From NCBI RefSeq assembly GCF_902806685.2, contig NC_048545.1, forward strand, positions 3,955,852-4,019,851: a stretch of 64,000 nt of DNA, in the 5' to 3' direction. Of this stretch, positions 1 through 11,790 are shown one piece after another. Position 1 is the first letter of the stretch. Each line of letters opens with the position of its first letter. The notes under the pieces are model-generated. The model made no database searches, was not told the DNA's origin, and worked only from the letters and a program-made list of their open reading frames with translations. Both the position numbers and the translations under genes were made by a program. This stretch comes from Maniola hyperantus (Eukaryota > Arthropoda > Insecta > Lepidoptera > Nymphalidae).

Positions 1-180
1 AAACGTTAAAAGGAAAAATGTGTGATGACTGACTGACTGATCTATATACGCACAGGTTAATGCACTGCACTGCACTAGGCGCATCGGGCTGAAATTTGGC
101 ATACAGGTCAGATAGCTGAGATAGCTATTATGACGTAGGCATCAGCTAAGAAAGGGTTTTTGAATATTCAACCCAATATT
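1..180 (-). repeat. Lepidopteran interspersed repeat, family A1
   Basis: The segment has the GACTGACTGACTGATC end, then the stretch encoding 'GGGCTGAAATTTGGCATACAG' and 'TATTATGACGTAGGCATC'. The same order recurs at 17,867-17,945, 22,375-22,605, 26,043-26,265, 34,318-34,530, 36,715-36,935 and 63,829-64,000 in one or the other orientation. Full copies join this end to the CGCGACTTCGTCCGCG motif. It is non-coding. Confidence 0.75.
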
Positions 181-559
181 TATACCCATTTGTTGGCTAT
201 TTTATTTTATACCTATATCATGATATTTATATCAATGTAATGGTCGAAGATATTGAAAGTGGGAAAATTCAGTGGGAAATTTGATTTTTGCCATACGAGT
301 CAGATTTTCTTCAATTAGGTAAATAGTTTTCTTCCGTTGAAATTCTACATTCTGTTACAACATTTTTCATCTACAATAGCTATTAGATAAAAGGATGCTT
401 AAAGAAAAGCATATTAATCGTAGCCATAAAATTTCCAGGTATGGATGTTTCAAATATTAATTAAGTATTATTTAGTGAGACCCCTCAATATTACGATGCG
501 TGTCTTGCATAAATTATGGATTCCTCCAAAGAATCGGTAGAGGTAAAGGGTGTTTCTAG

Positions 560-737
560 CCATAAATACAGGCGCGATAAGTATCGCCGGACCGGAGCGC
601 GCCCGGGCATGGGTGGTCGGCGCGAAATTCGGCAGAGCGCTGGCCTCAAGACCGGTTCCGAGAAGGCTCGGCTATTGTCTGGTGTCTGCCCTCTACACGT
701 CGGCTTATTACCGACCGTCTTCTGACTACATCAATAC
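560..737 (+). CDS. Unassigned exon-like coding block
   Basis: I do not recognise this product. The block is clearly more GC-rich than its AT-rich surroundings. It is preceded by a pyrimidine-rich TGTTTCTAG acceptor and followed by a consensus GTAAGT donor at 738. One plus frame is open through both edges for about 59 codons and contains the stretches AISIAGPERARAW, VGAKFGRALASR and LYTSAYYRPSSDY. The reverse strand is interrupted by stops. No partner exon was found nearby, so it may be an internal exon of a gene lying inside the Fer intron, or an old insertion. Opening phase would be 1, closing phase 2. Confidence 0.4.
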
Positions 738-964
738 GTAAGTTGATAATGGGTAGCTTGCGGTATGAACGCATAATAGCTAGGTAAGTAGGTACCGATC
801 TTTGTTTTGAAACGTATCTATCTACCTATGTAAAAATTGTTAATTTAAGTAGGTAGGTGAAAAACTTAATTACTGGTTATTGGTCGCTTGCTCAAGACTA
901 GATAATAAATAATATTTCTAAGTAGATACCTAACCCATACCCTACTAAGTGCGTAAGTGCTAAT

Positions 965-1295
965 ATTATAATTGGAAAAGTGTGTTTGTCTGTCTGCTAA
1001 GAGTACTAGGTACCTTTCTATGGCTCATCCGTTTAACCGATTTTGACAAAATTTGGTACCTACAGAGATGGCCTAGGTAGGTACCTACATTGCATCCCGG
1101 GTACCTAAGTATTAATTTGTTTCGAAAAATTAAAGAGGTCCCACGGGATTAAAAATCCACGTGAACGAAGTCGCGGGCATCATCTATTTGGCACAGTTTG
1201 CACCCGGGATACAGGTAACTTTTTATCCCAGAAAATCAAAGAATTCCCACGGGATTTTTAAAACCTCCACGCGGACGAAGTCGCGGGCATCGGCA
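965..1295 (-). repeat. Family A2 repeat, two partial copies in tandem
   Basis: Two segments both end in the reverse complement of GATGCCCGCGACTTCGTCCG, at about 1,155-1,180 and 1,265-1,292. They carry the TTTTATCCCAGAAAATCAAAG and CCCACGGGATTTTTAAA blocks seen in the A2 copies elsewhere. From 1,296 to 2,047 I see only AT-rich sequence with homopolymer T tracts. Confidence 0.65.
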
Positions 1296-2049
1296 CTTAG
1301 TCAGTGTGGTGGACTAAAGCCAAGACACTTTTAATTATGATAGGAGACCCGTGCTCAGTTTATTATTCCGAAGAAAATAAAAATTATACTTTGACGTAAG
1401 ATTTTTTTACATCTTTGTTACCAGTTATCTCCCAAAGCCACCATGAGCCAAACTTCATAGTCGCTTATCCTTCCTCCCTGTGTTGGGGACAATAAGCTTA
1501 GGATTTGAAAAAATGATGGGATCTTTAAAAAATTAAAAACCCAACTCATGAAATTATGCCTACCTTCAAGCTTTTAAGAGTTATTTTGTATTGATAAAAA
1601 AAATTAATGTCATTCCTAAAAAGAACTAAAATATTTCCTTCTCACAAAGGCGATAAACTATCAGATATGATTGATGCTGCGATCTTAGGAAAACATTGAA
1701 CTTCAAACAGGTGATTAAAAAAAGATGTGATGGGTTACAATAGCAAACTGAGCCGCCTGGATAACAAAGACATGGGATATCGTTAGGGTTGCCATAACTC
1801 CTAGGTACCAATACGGGACGTTTTCTCCTCCGATGCCCAAAACCCCATACACACTACACATAGCATGCATGTATAAGTGATCTCAATCGTTTCAAAAGTA
1901 TATAATAAAATAATAAAAATGATTTAATTTTTTTTTTTTTTTTTATCTAAGCAAGTTTTTTTATATTTATTGTAAATTTATTTTTTGCCAAGTAATATTT
2001 AAAAATTGATTTTACTTTTGCAATAAATTCTTTTTCTTTTTTATATGTA

Positions 2050-3763
2050 GGGGAAAGCAGGTAGGATTCGTACACTTTTTACTCTAGGTCATGTAAAAAC
2101 AAAACTAATAAATATTTCAAAATAATTTCAACGCTGCTGGATTACCTAGTTATCTGGCTTTAATTATAGTGTAGTTCAGTGTTGATGCAAAGTAAGATGA
2201 CAAAGCTATGATGAATTTCCCAAAAAATGGAAATCGTACGAAAGCACCCCACACGCGAGGTAGCTTCGTACATCGACTAGGGTACATTCGTACATAGTGG
2301 GGAGCTTTCGTACACAGGAATTAAAAAGGCTATTTTATATGAAATTAAACATTTATTGATATCAAAATTAACACAGAATCAACCTTAAATATAGTAATAA
2401 TTAACAATATGGTGTTTACAAACAATTTATTACAATTTAAGTCATTCATTAATCAACATTCTAATTTACCGTTATAGTAACTCGCGTTTCATCTCTTTAG
2501 CCTTCTGTTTTCTCTCTTGTTCTCCTTTTTTCATCTTTTTTGCTCTTTCCTTTTCTATCAGTCTATTTTTTTCGGGATTATATGTTATATCCTTAATTTT
2601 TATAATACTTTTCCTTTCTTTGTGTCTTTTTAGGTCTTTTTAGGCTAAGGTAAAAGGTTGCATAATTTCTGGCGTCATCATCCCACAGTTGATGTAGATG
2701 GTGATGGAGGTGGCAATCTTGATGATAGATCTTGTTGAGTAAGAGCTATTTCTTTGGGAGTTGAATTGGGATAGCGCCTATGTCAAAAATAAACGATTTC
2801 TTAGTAATTATTATTAAACAGAGGGTCTTGCAAATTTCGTAAAATCCACGTCCATTGTAAGTTTTAACCATTCAAAACTGATTCTAAAGTTGCTGATTTA
2901 AATATAAAGAGTAGGTACGTCAAATGTTTATGACGTCATATCTATGTATATCTTTTATACAAGCTGCCATAGGTACTAAGCCAGCGTTTTGACGTTTGAT
3001 AAGAAGTTGCTAATTTGACTTATAGCGCAGCTCACGACAGGCATGAAACTTCGAAGAAAGAAAACATCGAGGTTTCACCCACACTGGCAGGCGTCAAATG
3101 TCGCCTGTATTTGACGCTTGGTAGGCTATGAAACTACTAGGTATTTTTGATTTAACGACACCCCTAGCCTAATATTTAGCAGATGTCGATTTCAGGATCA
3201 AACCGAAAGTTTCTTCACTCTAGTTCTACTCTGCTAGTCTAGGCACCACCACTATTTGTTGCATGTTATCACCTGGGAGTGGTTTAGAATTGGAATCCCA
3301 TAACCCAGTTAGTGCAAAAACGATCTGAACTCACGCGGGGTGCATTCGTAAGGTACGAATCCACCCCACTCCTAACTGCACGAAGGTACCCCAACCAAAA
3401 AAATCAAACAATAAATTTAAAATAAAAATAACGGTGAAGGCTATCCCAAAATTAATGTTTACACATGAATCTAAGGCACTTATCCAAAGACTATTATATG
3501 TTACTTTAACAATTTGAGCCAAGCTTATTACGAATTAATGTCGTCAAAGATGAGTCGAAAAATTATTTTCGCGGTGTGAAAACACGTTTTGACTTATTCA
3601 AAAAAAACGGACTGTTTTACAGCCACTGCACTTAGCTGTGAGCCTATGAATATGAGCGGGCCTCACATATACAAAAACACAAACGCGTCACTATGTTGCA
3701 TAGTGTAGATATTATGACTGTTGTACGAATGCTCCCTCTGTACGAATCCTACCTGCTTTCCCC
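2050..3763. mobile_element. TIR element flanked by TA, degenerate pogo-like DNA transposon
   Basis: The ends form a perfect 25-bp inverted repeat starting GGGGAAAGCAGGTAGGATTC (2,050-2,074 and 3,739-3,763). TA dinucleotides lie immediately outside both ends, as expected for Tc1/mariner/pogo target duplications. Many copies of TTCGTAC lie near both ends. Inside, on the minus strand at about 2,474-2,640, a 55-codon Lys-rich tail remains open (KSIIKIKDITYNPEKN), resembling the S-x-I-x-x-x-x-T-x-x-P-E-K tails of pogo/Tigger transposases. Just upstream are broken frames with a Pro-rich linker. No catalytic domain remains, so it is non-autonomous. Confidence 0.7.
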
Positions 3764-3867
3764 TATAATCGTATGTTATTTTAAAATTGTGTGAGCGATC
3801 GGCCCGTTAGGCCTCTCATGCGTGCCTCTACATATCGTCCACCTAATCTCTTCTACTTTTTTTTTTT

Positions 3868-4034
3868 AAAGAATATTAGCCATGTTAAATGACTAATATC
3901 CCCCTTTCCTCTCCAACTAAGCGTCAAGCTTGTGCTAGGAGTTAGGTACGACAATAGTGCAACGGGCGGGGTTTGAACCGTCGACCTTTCGGTTTTCAGT
4001 CCACTCCTTTACCAGTTGAGCTATTGAGGCTCTT
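3868..4034 (-). mobile_element. SINE with tRNA-Phe-like head (family SINE-2)
   Basis: Read on the minus strand, it begins with a tRNA-like A box (TAGCTCAACTGG), then GACTGAAAACCGAAAGGTC and a B box GGTTCAAACCC, resembling tRNA-Phe. The unrelated tail contains CTTAGTTGGAGAGGAAAGG and CATGGCTAATATTC. A second copy at 12,446-12,607 has the same head and tail. A tail fragment in the opposite orientation lies at 37,497-37,545. It is a retroposed element, not a functional tRNA. Confidence 0.75.
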
Positions 4035-4077
4035 AAAACTTTGGTAACACTGTGAGGGCGGAAGTTTTGGAATAAAT

Positions 4078-4455
4078 AAGTAAAACCGATCAAATGCGAG
4101 CCAGACTCGCACACGATGGGTTCCGTACCATCTTACAAGTAATAACACATTTTAACTTTTTTTGTGATGATGTAACCACAAATTAACGGTTTTCGGATTT
4201 TTCCGTTTACTTGTGCTATAATACATTGGCAATGGTACCTGCCAAATTTCATGATTCTAGTATTAGAATGAAAACCATTCTTTCAATCAGGCTTTTATTC
4301 ACTGTTCACATAGTAATTCTCAGTTATATCAGCACAAGACCAAACTACTCTTTCTACGCGCCATTTCACAGTGACGTTTCGCATAGATTCGCTACTCCGC
4401 AGAGCACGCCACAGATTGGGCGGGACTTGAGTCTTGACAGACACGATAGACAGAC
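4078..4455 (+). repeat. Family F repeat (partial)
   Basis: The segment carries the blocks GAGCCAGACTCGCACAC, ACCACAAATTAACGG, GCCAAATTTCATGATTCTAG and GACAGACAGACA. They lie in the same order as in the two long copies at 35,668-36,092 and 42,745-43,175, which read the other way. Further fragments are at 5,130-5,425, 20,893-20,960, 21,185-21,285, 30,152-30,310, 37,785-37,925 and 50,665-50,870. Confidence 0.65.
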
Positions 4456-4665
4456 AGACAATGAAATTATCCTATTAGGTTTCCTTTATTTCTCTGCCTG
4501 ATATGGAATAGATTTTGTTCATATTTAAATGTAACCTATGTCACCCGGACCGTGATACGAATCTATTGATATCTCATTGATTATTATCAAAATCAGCTAG
4601 GTAAATAGTTTAGGCGCTACGGTGGTACATATATTATAAATATAAACAAACAAACACATACATGA

Positions 4666-4817
4666 TATAGTACACGACAGGGCAAGATGGCAATCGGGGT
4701 GGGGACGCCCCGCACTTCCGCACAGCCGACGCGCTATCCCGGTGTGGGATAGCTCGAATGTGCAGGAAGTCTCCCCGCCTCATACCCCGATTGCCATCTA
4801 ACCCTGTCGCGTACTAT
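4666..4817. mobile_element. GC-rich palindromic MITE-like element, family B
   Basis: Ends read TAGTACACGACAGGGCAAGATGG and, inverted, CCATCTAACCCTGTCGCGTACTA. The next inner block is CAATCGGGG on the left and CCCCGATTG on the right. The centre is very GC-rich in a strongly AT-rich setting. Related copies occur at 11,037-11,180, 12,645-12,869, 14,295-14,441, 21,081-21,155, 27,374-27,530 and 28,286-28,398. No open frame is shared. I do not recognise a named family. Confidence 0.7.
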
Positions 4818-5288
4818 ACATACCTACCTTAACCTACATACATAGACTGCTAAAATCATAACCCTTCCTTTTGGATTTGCCGTAATCGGGTAAAAAATTA
4901 AGATCCGTGAGAAAGTTGCGGGGTGCCACACAAGCAGAGCTTTTCGTTTACCGGCGCGCCATATTTTATTCTGGCAACCATTGTCAATAAGAGCTGAGGT
5001 CAGAGGCAAATAGAAGAAAAGAACCCAGCTAGTTTTTGTTTTCTTTAGTTTCTTTACCAAGCCTCAAACAAAATAAGCCCCGGCACAGTTGCTTGAACGC
5101 GCCGCGCCGCGCCGTTTAGAATTCGAATAAAATTTTTAGGGTTCCGTAAACCGTACCTGAAGGGTGCCAACGGGACCATATTACTCAGACGGCTCACGGC
5201 TGTCCGTCCGTCTGTCTGCAGCAAGCTGTTTTTCGTTAACCGTAATAGATATAGTGTTGAAATTTTCACCAAATGTGTATTTCTATTG

Positions 5289-5338
5289 CTATTTTGAAAT
5301 TAATATTATAACAACAAATAATATTAATTTCAAAATAG
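5289..5338. repeat. Inverted repeat (hairpin) within a family F fragment
   Basis: ATTTTGAAATTAATATT and its reverse complement AATATTAATTTCAAAAT are separated by a short ATAACAACAAAT loop. It sits inside a family F fragment (5,130-5,425). Confidence 0.6.
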
Positions 5339-6198
5339 CCGCCATAAAAATTTAATAAAAACTTTTATTGCTTGTACTTATGAAGATACGGAACCCTTCC
5401 TGTGCGAGTCCGATTCACACTTGATCTGTTTTATTTTATTACCCCATCTTTTTATTAAATAATATATTAGGTTGGACGCACGTTGGACGGGTGCTGTCAT
5501 TTTTTTCGGATTGCCAGAAATCAGAATTATAATACCAGAGCAAGGTAGCAAGCTGGTGGAAATGTTTGGTAGGGTCACTCGACCCTTTCACGACCAGTTA
5601 GTCGACTTGGTGTCTTTAAAGTTACGTAGCTCTTCAAAATATACCTTTTTAGCCGATATTACAACTTAAATCGATAAAAAAAGCATTAAAGAAATTAATC
5701 ACTATATGTTTTAAGCATTTTAATTTCTCTATTATTAGCAATATTCCGATTTATCGAAAAGGGCGTTTTTTTCAGTTTACGACCATTCTTCGTTAGTTCA
5801 CGGCCACACTTTCGTCAGTTTACGACCATTTAAATGCCACTGAAAAAAGAGCTTTCGATGTATTTATTTAAAGTCAAAAATAAAAGTAACAATATTTTCT
5901 CTGATATCACGTTTATTTATTTCTTCTATTAATTATTAATCAATATGTTTATCAAAAAAACTAACAAAAATAACTAAGTAATAATATCGTATCGAAAATA
6001 GATAGTGGGAAAACATAATTAATTATGTTTTTTTTTAAATATCACGTTTATTTACTTCTTCTATAAATTATTAATCAATATGTTATCAAAAATAACTAAG
6101 CAATAATTTCTTATCGAAATTAGAATATAATGGACAAAAGTAATTAATTATGATTATTATTAATATTAATATAATAAAAAAAAATATTATTATATAAA

Positions 6199-8093
6199 TT
6201 ACTTATTATTATCTTGCATACAAAATGGGCATATGTAATCCGATATTGCTGCTTCAATATATGGAACTTGTTCCAACATTGTACATTTTAGATGGAACCA
6301 GCGGACGCATTTATCACAGCCGATATTTTTTTCCGAATCATCCTCAACGTCGCTTATCAAGTCTTCATAACATTGGCTGCATTGCAAAACCTCCTTTTTT
6401 GAGGTGTTCTTCACCACGGGCTTGAACATGAAGCAGGAGCTGGTGGCGTAATAGTGTCAATATTTGGGTTGCAACTTGGAGCTTGTAGTGTAAAAATATC
6501 AATATTTGAGCTGAAATTAGAGGGATTATTCAGGCTGGAACAAGCAGTAGTTTGTGGCACGATTCCAGGCTCATCAAAGTTTAAATTGTCTGGAGTAACT
6601 GCACAGTTCGTTTCAGTCACGAGGTCTTCAAGTATGCTCGAACTCTGATTAGAAGTTGCAGATGTTCGAGGCGTCTTTGACTTGGAACGGCGATTTTCGA
6701 TGAATTTTGCTCTAGCCTTCTCAATTTCTTCCAGAATAGGCGTTACTTCAATATTTCGACTGGCCAAGTCTGTCTGGATTAATGATATAACCTTCAAGGC
6801 TGCATCGAAATCTCTTGCATACACCGTTTTTGCTCTATTTGATGTTGGACTTATTAGTTTCTGTAAGTCCTTGACACATTTTGTGTAGTCTACGTTATTT
6901 TCATTTAAGGGGTACAACCCACATTTTCGAAACCCATTTTTGATGGTCTCGTCCAAGTCAATTAAAGTGAAAGTCTCTTTAAGAATTTCACAAAAATTAA
7001 GTTTGGTAATGGTTTTGTTAATGTTCTCAGGGCGAACCTGCCAATTCCTTACAGTATTTTTCCACTTTTGCTTCAGCGGCCTAAACACGCTTACGTCAGC
7101 CGGCTGAAGCATATGCGTTGTGTTAGCTGGTAAGGCATATAATATTATGCCATTTTGGTCACAAAACTCACTCAATGAGTATGTCATATGAGACTTGTGC
7201 CCGTCTATAAATAGAATCACAGGCTTTTTGATACCGCTTTTGGCTATCCAATCATTCAAATCATTACATACGTATTCATAGAAGACTTCGCTCTTCATCC
7301 AACCGCTTTCGGAACGTCCAAGTACCCATGATTCTGGCATATTATCAATGATAGCCTTAGGAGGTCTTACGTAGGGGAATATTACAAGGGGTGGGCATAA
7401 TTTACCACTTGCTGTAAATACCACCAATACAGTGATATTTTCTTTTTCATTATTTTGTTTAATTACATATACGTTTTTGTATCCTCTAGGTCCCAAAACT
7501 TTACCACTCTTTGGGCACAAAGAGAATCCGGTTTCATCTCCGTTAAATATCCTGTCTGGTTCTTCAAATATGTCCAAAGCAGCAATAGACGCCATATAAT
7601 CTCTCAATTCCTTGAACCACGACCTTATGCGGGTCTCGGTTACTGCGGCTCGGGCATTGTTAATGCCTTCTGGTACTCTAATACTAATTTTGGGATGTCG
7701 TTTTAAGAAGTTGTGGTACCAAGTATCCCCTGGCTTACCCTCCTTAAAAGGGTTTTTAATTCCAGAATCGCGAATGATTTTGGATACACTTTCTATTAGA
7801 TCTTGTTTAGTTAGTGGAAATCCACATTTAGCCATGTTTATAAGCCATTTAGATAGCTTTTCTTCAATTTCGCGACCTAATACAGGGTCTGGGCCTACTT
7901 TAGGCATTTTGCTCGCTGCTATTTTACCCGACAGTCGATCATAAACGGTCGTTTTTGGCACCTCATAAAACCGGCAGGCTTCTCTTATTCCCATTTTTTT
8001 GTTTTGTATGTCTTCTATTGCTTTCATTAAATTTTCTTCCTTGTAGTTGAAAAGACTACGTATGGTAGACTTTTTTGATACCGCCCGCGCCTT
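6199..8093 (-). pseudogene. pogo-type transposase with C-terminal PHD finger, frameshifted
   Basis: An open frame runs from 8,288 to 6,411. The real coding part probably starts at 8,093, where a TTTTGCAG acceptor precedes KARAVSKKS; upstream residues are hydrophobic intron translation. The start exon was not found. Domains in order: psq-type helix-turn-helix (AIEDIQNKKMGIREACRFYE), CENP-B-type helix-turn-helix (EIEEKLSKWLINMAKCGFPL to TWYHNFLKRHP), then a DDE nuclease. Its acidic residues appear in FNGDETGF, LFIDGHKSH and LQPADVSVF, and the last two are 35 residues apart (DD35D). The frame stops at SCSSPW. A +1 frame overlapping it (6,199-6,429) carries a PHD finger: CSQC, CDKC, WFHLKC, CPFC. 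An indel near 6,411-6,440 probably separated the two halves. The enzyme would cut and paste its own element. Confidence 0.8.
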
Positions 8094-9114
8094 CTGCAAA
8101 ATACATTTTACTAAAGTAAGTAGGTACATTAAAAAAACAGAAAATATCATATTAGTGGTAATATATATAATATTAGTAGTAATTGCAAAAATAAATTGAA
8201 AATGTAACCATGTTAGTTGTATTTGCAAGTTATAAAAAAACTTGTATATAAAATATGCAATATACATATTATAAACAAAAAATATCAACGTGTTAGTGGT
8301 ATTTGCAACAAGTGATGAAATAATGTATGCCTTTGGTGATTTTTATACATAAGACCTCATAAAATCATCGTTGCTAAACAGTGTTAATTAAGGGTACTTG
8401 GATATTCACGAAGTTGTTGATGAAAAGTGGGTTATTTTATGAATACTTTAATAATGATTTCAGTGGTTATTTTAATAATGAGGCTGAAGTTGTCGTATAA
8501 GAAGCTTCTGCTATTTGATGAACTTTCTTGAAATCATGACATACCCTTGCCGAAAAATAAGCAACGAAGTCGGATCTCCACCAAAATGTTGATAATCTTA
8601 CTTCTATATAGAAGTAATATATACCGACTTCCTATCTTTCTATCAAAATGGTTCATTGTCATAATATTATTGTAAGCTAGGTAATAATTTAATAGATCAT
8701 ACCAACTTATCTTTATCGTTTGCTTTTTTCTGTTTATTTTTTTTCGGTTTAGGTGGTGGAACCATCTGTAAATAGATATAAAACACATGCAACATATACC
8801 AAGCACCAAACCCGTTAGTACGCAGTCAGACATCTTTGTGAAAGCAGTATAAGTTTATTACTGTTTAAATAATATGGCCATACCGAACTTAATTATTTAT
8901 AAAAGAAAGAAAGTAGGTTTCAATTCAATTTATCGTCAGAAATCTTCGTGAACAACACTAAACATTTGTGTATGAGAAAAGAAGTTGGTTCTCGATCATA
9001 GTTAGGTCTTTTGCCACATCACATTAATATTTCTGGTTGCGATTAAATCAATAAACGATCGCCAAAATATAGACATTAAATTGATGTTCTTATAGTCGCA
9101 AGCTAATCAGTAGG

Positions 9115-9368
9115 TATACGACCACCAAAATGTAGTCAAACTAATGAAAATAACTACTTGGTCGTTAACTAGTCTGTATACGACCACCAAAATGTAGTCA
9201 AACTAATGAAAATAACTACGTGGTCGTTAACTAGTCTGTATACGACCACCAAAATGTAGTCAAACTAATGAAAATAACTACGTGGTCGTTAACTAGTCTG
9301 TATACGACCACCAAAATGTAGTCAAACTAATGAAAATAACTACGTGGTCGTTAACTAGTCTGTATACG
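9115..9368 (+). repeat. 62-bp minisatellite, four copies, inside the pogo element
   Basis: The block ACCACCAAAATGTAGTCAAA begins at 9,121, 9,183, 9,245 and 9,307, an exact period of 62. Each unit carries TACGACCACC on one side and CGTGGTCGTTAAC on the other, so both orientations of the CGACCA motif occur per unit. Copies are nearly identical (first unit has CTTGG for CGTGG). Confidence 0.9.
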
Positions 9369-10063
9369 CCCGCAAAAAACTGAGACTTTTGTATGTAATA
9401 AAATTGGTGGTCGACAGATGATCCGTTCCCGACCACTTTGTATTTAGCTATCTTAATACATTTAGATTTCTAGGTTTTATCTATATTTTGCTGGTCGCAA
9501 TCTGACATCTAAATAAAGCATGTTTATTAGGATGCCAAGAAACAATAACATTTACACCCATATAAAGCTGCATGTTAGAAAAGCTGAAATAAGATTCGAT
9601 GAAAACCGCTCTTTTACGACCATGTGTTCGTAAACGGAAGGAAGCTAAGTTTTAGTCAGCCCATTGGCGACCACCCTTTATTTATATTAAATAAACCATT
9701 TTTTGAATCAAATATGGACTCAAAGATATATTTCAATCATACTCTAACACCTCAAGTGCAATAAGTATGCACAAACTTTACTAAAAACATGTTTTACTTA
9801 CTGTTGAAGTTTGCCTCCTCACTAATTTTTTATTAACTTTTTGCTCCAAAATCGACACATGCGCTCCGTCTCAGATTCGTCAACTCACTGAGAGACACTA
9901 ACAAATACTGGATCAGCCAAATTTTACTTGAGGGAAAGAGATGGACAGAGCATGCTCTTGCAGCAAAATGAACGATCGCTGCGTTATTATTACAACTATT
10001 TTTGGTTGTTTTCTGAAAAATGGTCGGGAACAGGCTGTGGTCGCCAAACCGGCCAAATGACCC

Positions 10064-11036
10064 TAGGTTGGAATTACTACGTAACAGCTAAAAGTTGCTG
10101 ACAGCTTGCGCTACCAACTTGACGAACTGAGGCAACTGGACAATATTTATATTACTTACAGACAAAATTAATAAGAAATTCTATATGACTAATCCGTAGA
10201 TAAGTTACTTAGGAACGTTGTTATTTTGTTAAGAATTGTATGGTCTCTTTTGACAATAATTAACAAAGTCACACATTACCGATAGATTGATTATATTAAT
10301 TCGGACATAAGTCGGTGACTCGCGATATAAAGCACACTGTGAAAAAAAATCGAAGCAAACATTAGCTATTTAATGAAACTCAACCTGATTTTAATGATAA
10401 TGTTTGCTGACCTTTGACCTTTCTGATTAACCTTATGATAATAAAATTTAATACCTACATCTATGCATGGGATCTGAAAATTTGAAATCTTGTCTTGTTG
10501 AATCTCAGACATATTATATCTAAAGAGCGTAGTTTAGAAACTTTATCTGAAACTTAAATTGAGGAGTGTCTGAACAAAGTCAAAGGTCTATACATCCCAA
10601 TTCTCAGCTCTAGACCTACTAGCTAGAATATAGCTGATAGATTAGAATATTTATAGATTTTCAAGAAATATTTCAATGAATTTTCAGCTTCATGATAGAA
10701 GCTGAAAATTCATTGAAATACGTTCGACCTCATTCGTTGGACCTCATCAAGCTCTGGAATCAATGTTTGCTATTCCAATCAAGAAATATTATGGAGTGTG
10801 TTTCTCAAATAGTTTTGCGCTAAGTAATAAAATATTTTATACGATCATCAAAATATTGACGTCAATTATTTAATTACCTAAAGCAGTTAAGCCATTCCTA
10901 AAGCACGTTCTTACTTCTTACATAATAAAATGGATGTGAGAACGAAAACAATTTTCAAGGCTATAGTATAAATTAGCCATGATAATTATACTCAAAAACG
11001 CATTAACAAATCTATACCGTACATACCTATACCTAT
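10064..11036. other. AT-rich stretch with one perfect hairpin
   Basis: No gene or recognisable element apart from a perfect inverted repeat at 10,670-10,719: 22-bp arms (ATTTCAATGAATTTTCAGCT + TC) around the loop ATGATA. Confidence 0.6.
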
Positions 11037-11180
11037 ATATAGTACGCGACACAGATGGCAATCGGGGAGGGAACGCCCCATACAGGCCTCGCTAAACCGA
11101 TGCGGGCGAGCGCGGGTTATGTGCGGGCGTGCGGGGCGTCTCCCCACCCCGATTGCCATCTTGACCTGTCGCGGACTACA
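11037..11180. mobile_element. Family B GC-rich palindromic element
   Basis: TAGTACGCGACACAGATGGC and CAATCGGGG at the left pair with CCCCGATTGCCATC and CCTGTCGCGGACTAC at the right. Same structure as 4,666-4,817. Confidence 0.7.
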
Positions 11181-11790
11181 TAATACTATCTATAAATTAT
11201 AAAGGATTTTGAGAAATTTCAATTGCTTCTTTTGTGCAAATTGCAACCCGTATCCGGTTCCTGGAAATTATCGCAACCCTATATTTATAGCAATAACGTA
11301 TCGTGTTGGTCCTTTGCCAAAACTTGTCGATCGTTATTCGTAATGTATTCGAAATCCGAACATGCTGTCAGATATAAATCAATTACATTGAAAAGTCGGT
11401 TGCTTCTCTGTCAAAGCCTGTCGATTTGCGGTGGGAAAACAATGGAAAGCCTACCTTACATACACATACCCCCATGTGTACCTGTCTAGGTAGTATATAT
11501 AGGTATACCTACTTACTTATCGCGTTTTGCATACCCACCTATTTAGTAAACAAAGTGAACGAGTGCGATACATTTCCCTACAAAGTTTTTGCATTAGAGA
11601 CATCAACGGATGTTGTGCTAATTGTTATTTTCTACTTTATATAATGAGTTTTTAAAAGTTCAAAAACGGGTAGGCACACCACAGAACTGTAAATAAATAA
11701 TAGAAATGTCTTCTGTCTTTGGGCGTGTGTTGTCGATTTTGAGCAATACGCCTTACAAAAATATACAAAAATAAAACGAAAGAACATTTA

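Larger units (their letters stand above)
5572..10063 (-). mobile_element. pogo-type (Tc1/mariner superfamily) DNA transposon, TIR to TIR
   Basis: The left end reads TA-GGGTCACTCGACCCTTTCAC-GACCA. The reverse complement of the right end reads TA-GGGTCATTTGGCCGGTTTGG-CGACCA. This is a 25-26-bp imperfect terminal inverted repeat with TA on both outer sides. CGACCA/TGGTCG motifs are concentrated near both ends (5,590, 5,778, 5,821, and many between 9,110 and 10,050), consistent with subterminal transposase-binding repeats. The element contains one transposase gene on the minus strand (6,199-8,093) and a 62-bp minisatellite (9,115-9,368). The TIRs have diverged from each other, so it is not very recent. 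It lies inside the presumed Fer intron. Confidence 0.7.

Noticed and set aside
3955..4034. Possible tRNA gene
   Set aside because: A and B boxes are present, but it is joined to a fixed non-tRNA tail shared with 12,446-12,607 and the acceptor stem is not maintained, so it is a SINE head.
8096..8288. N-terminal hydrophobic extension of the pogo transposase frame
   Set aside because: It begins upstream of a good TTTTGCAG acceptor and reads as AT-rich intron translation.
9115..9368. CRISPR-like array
   Set aside because: The 62-bp units are contiguous tandem copies with no unique spacers, in a eukaryotic transposon.
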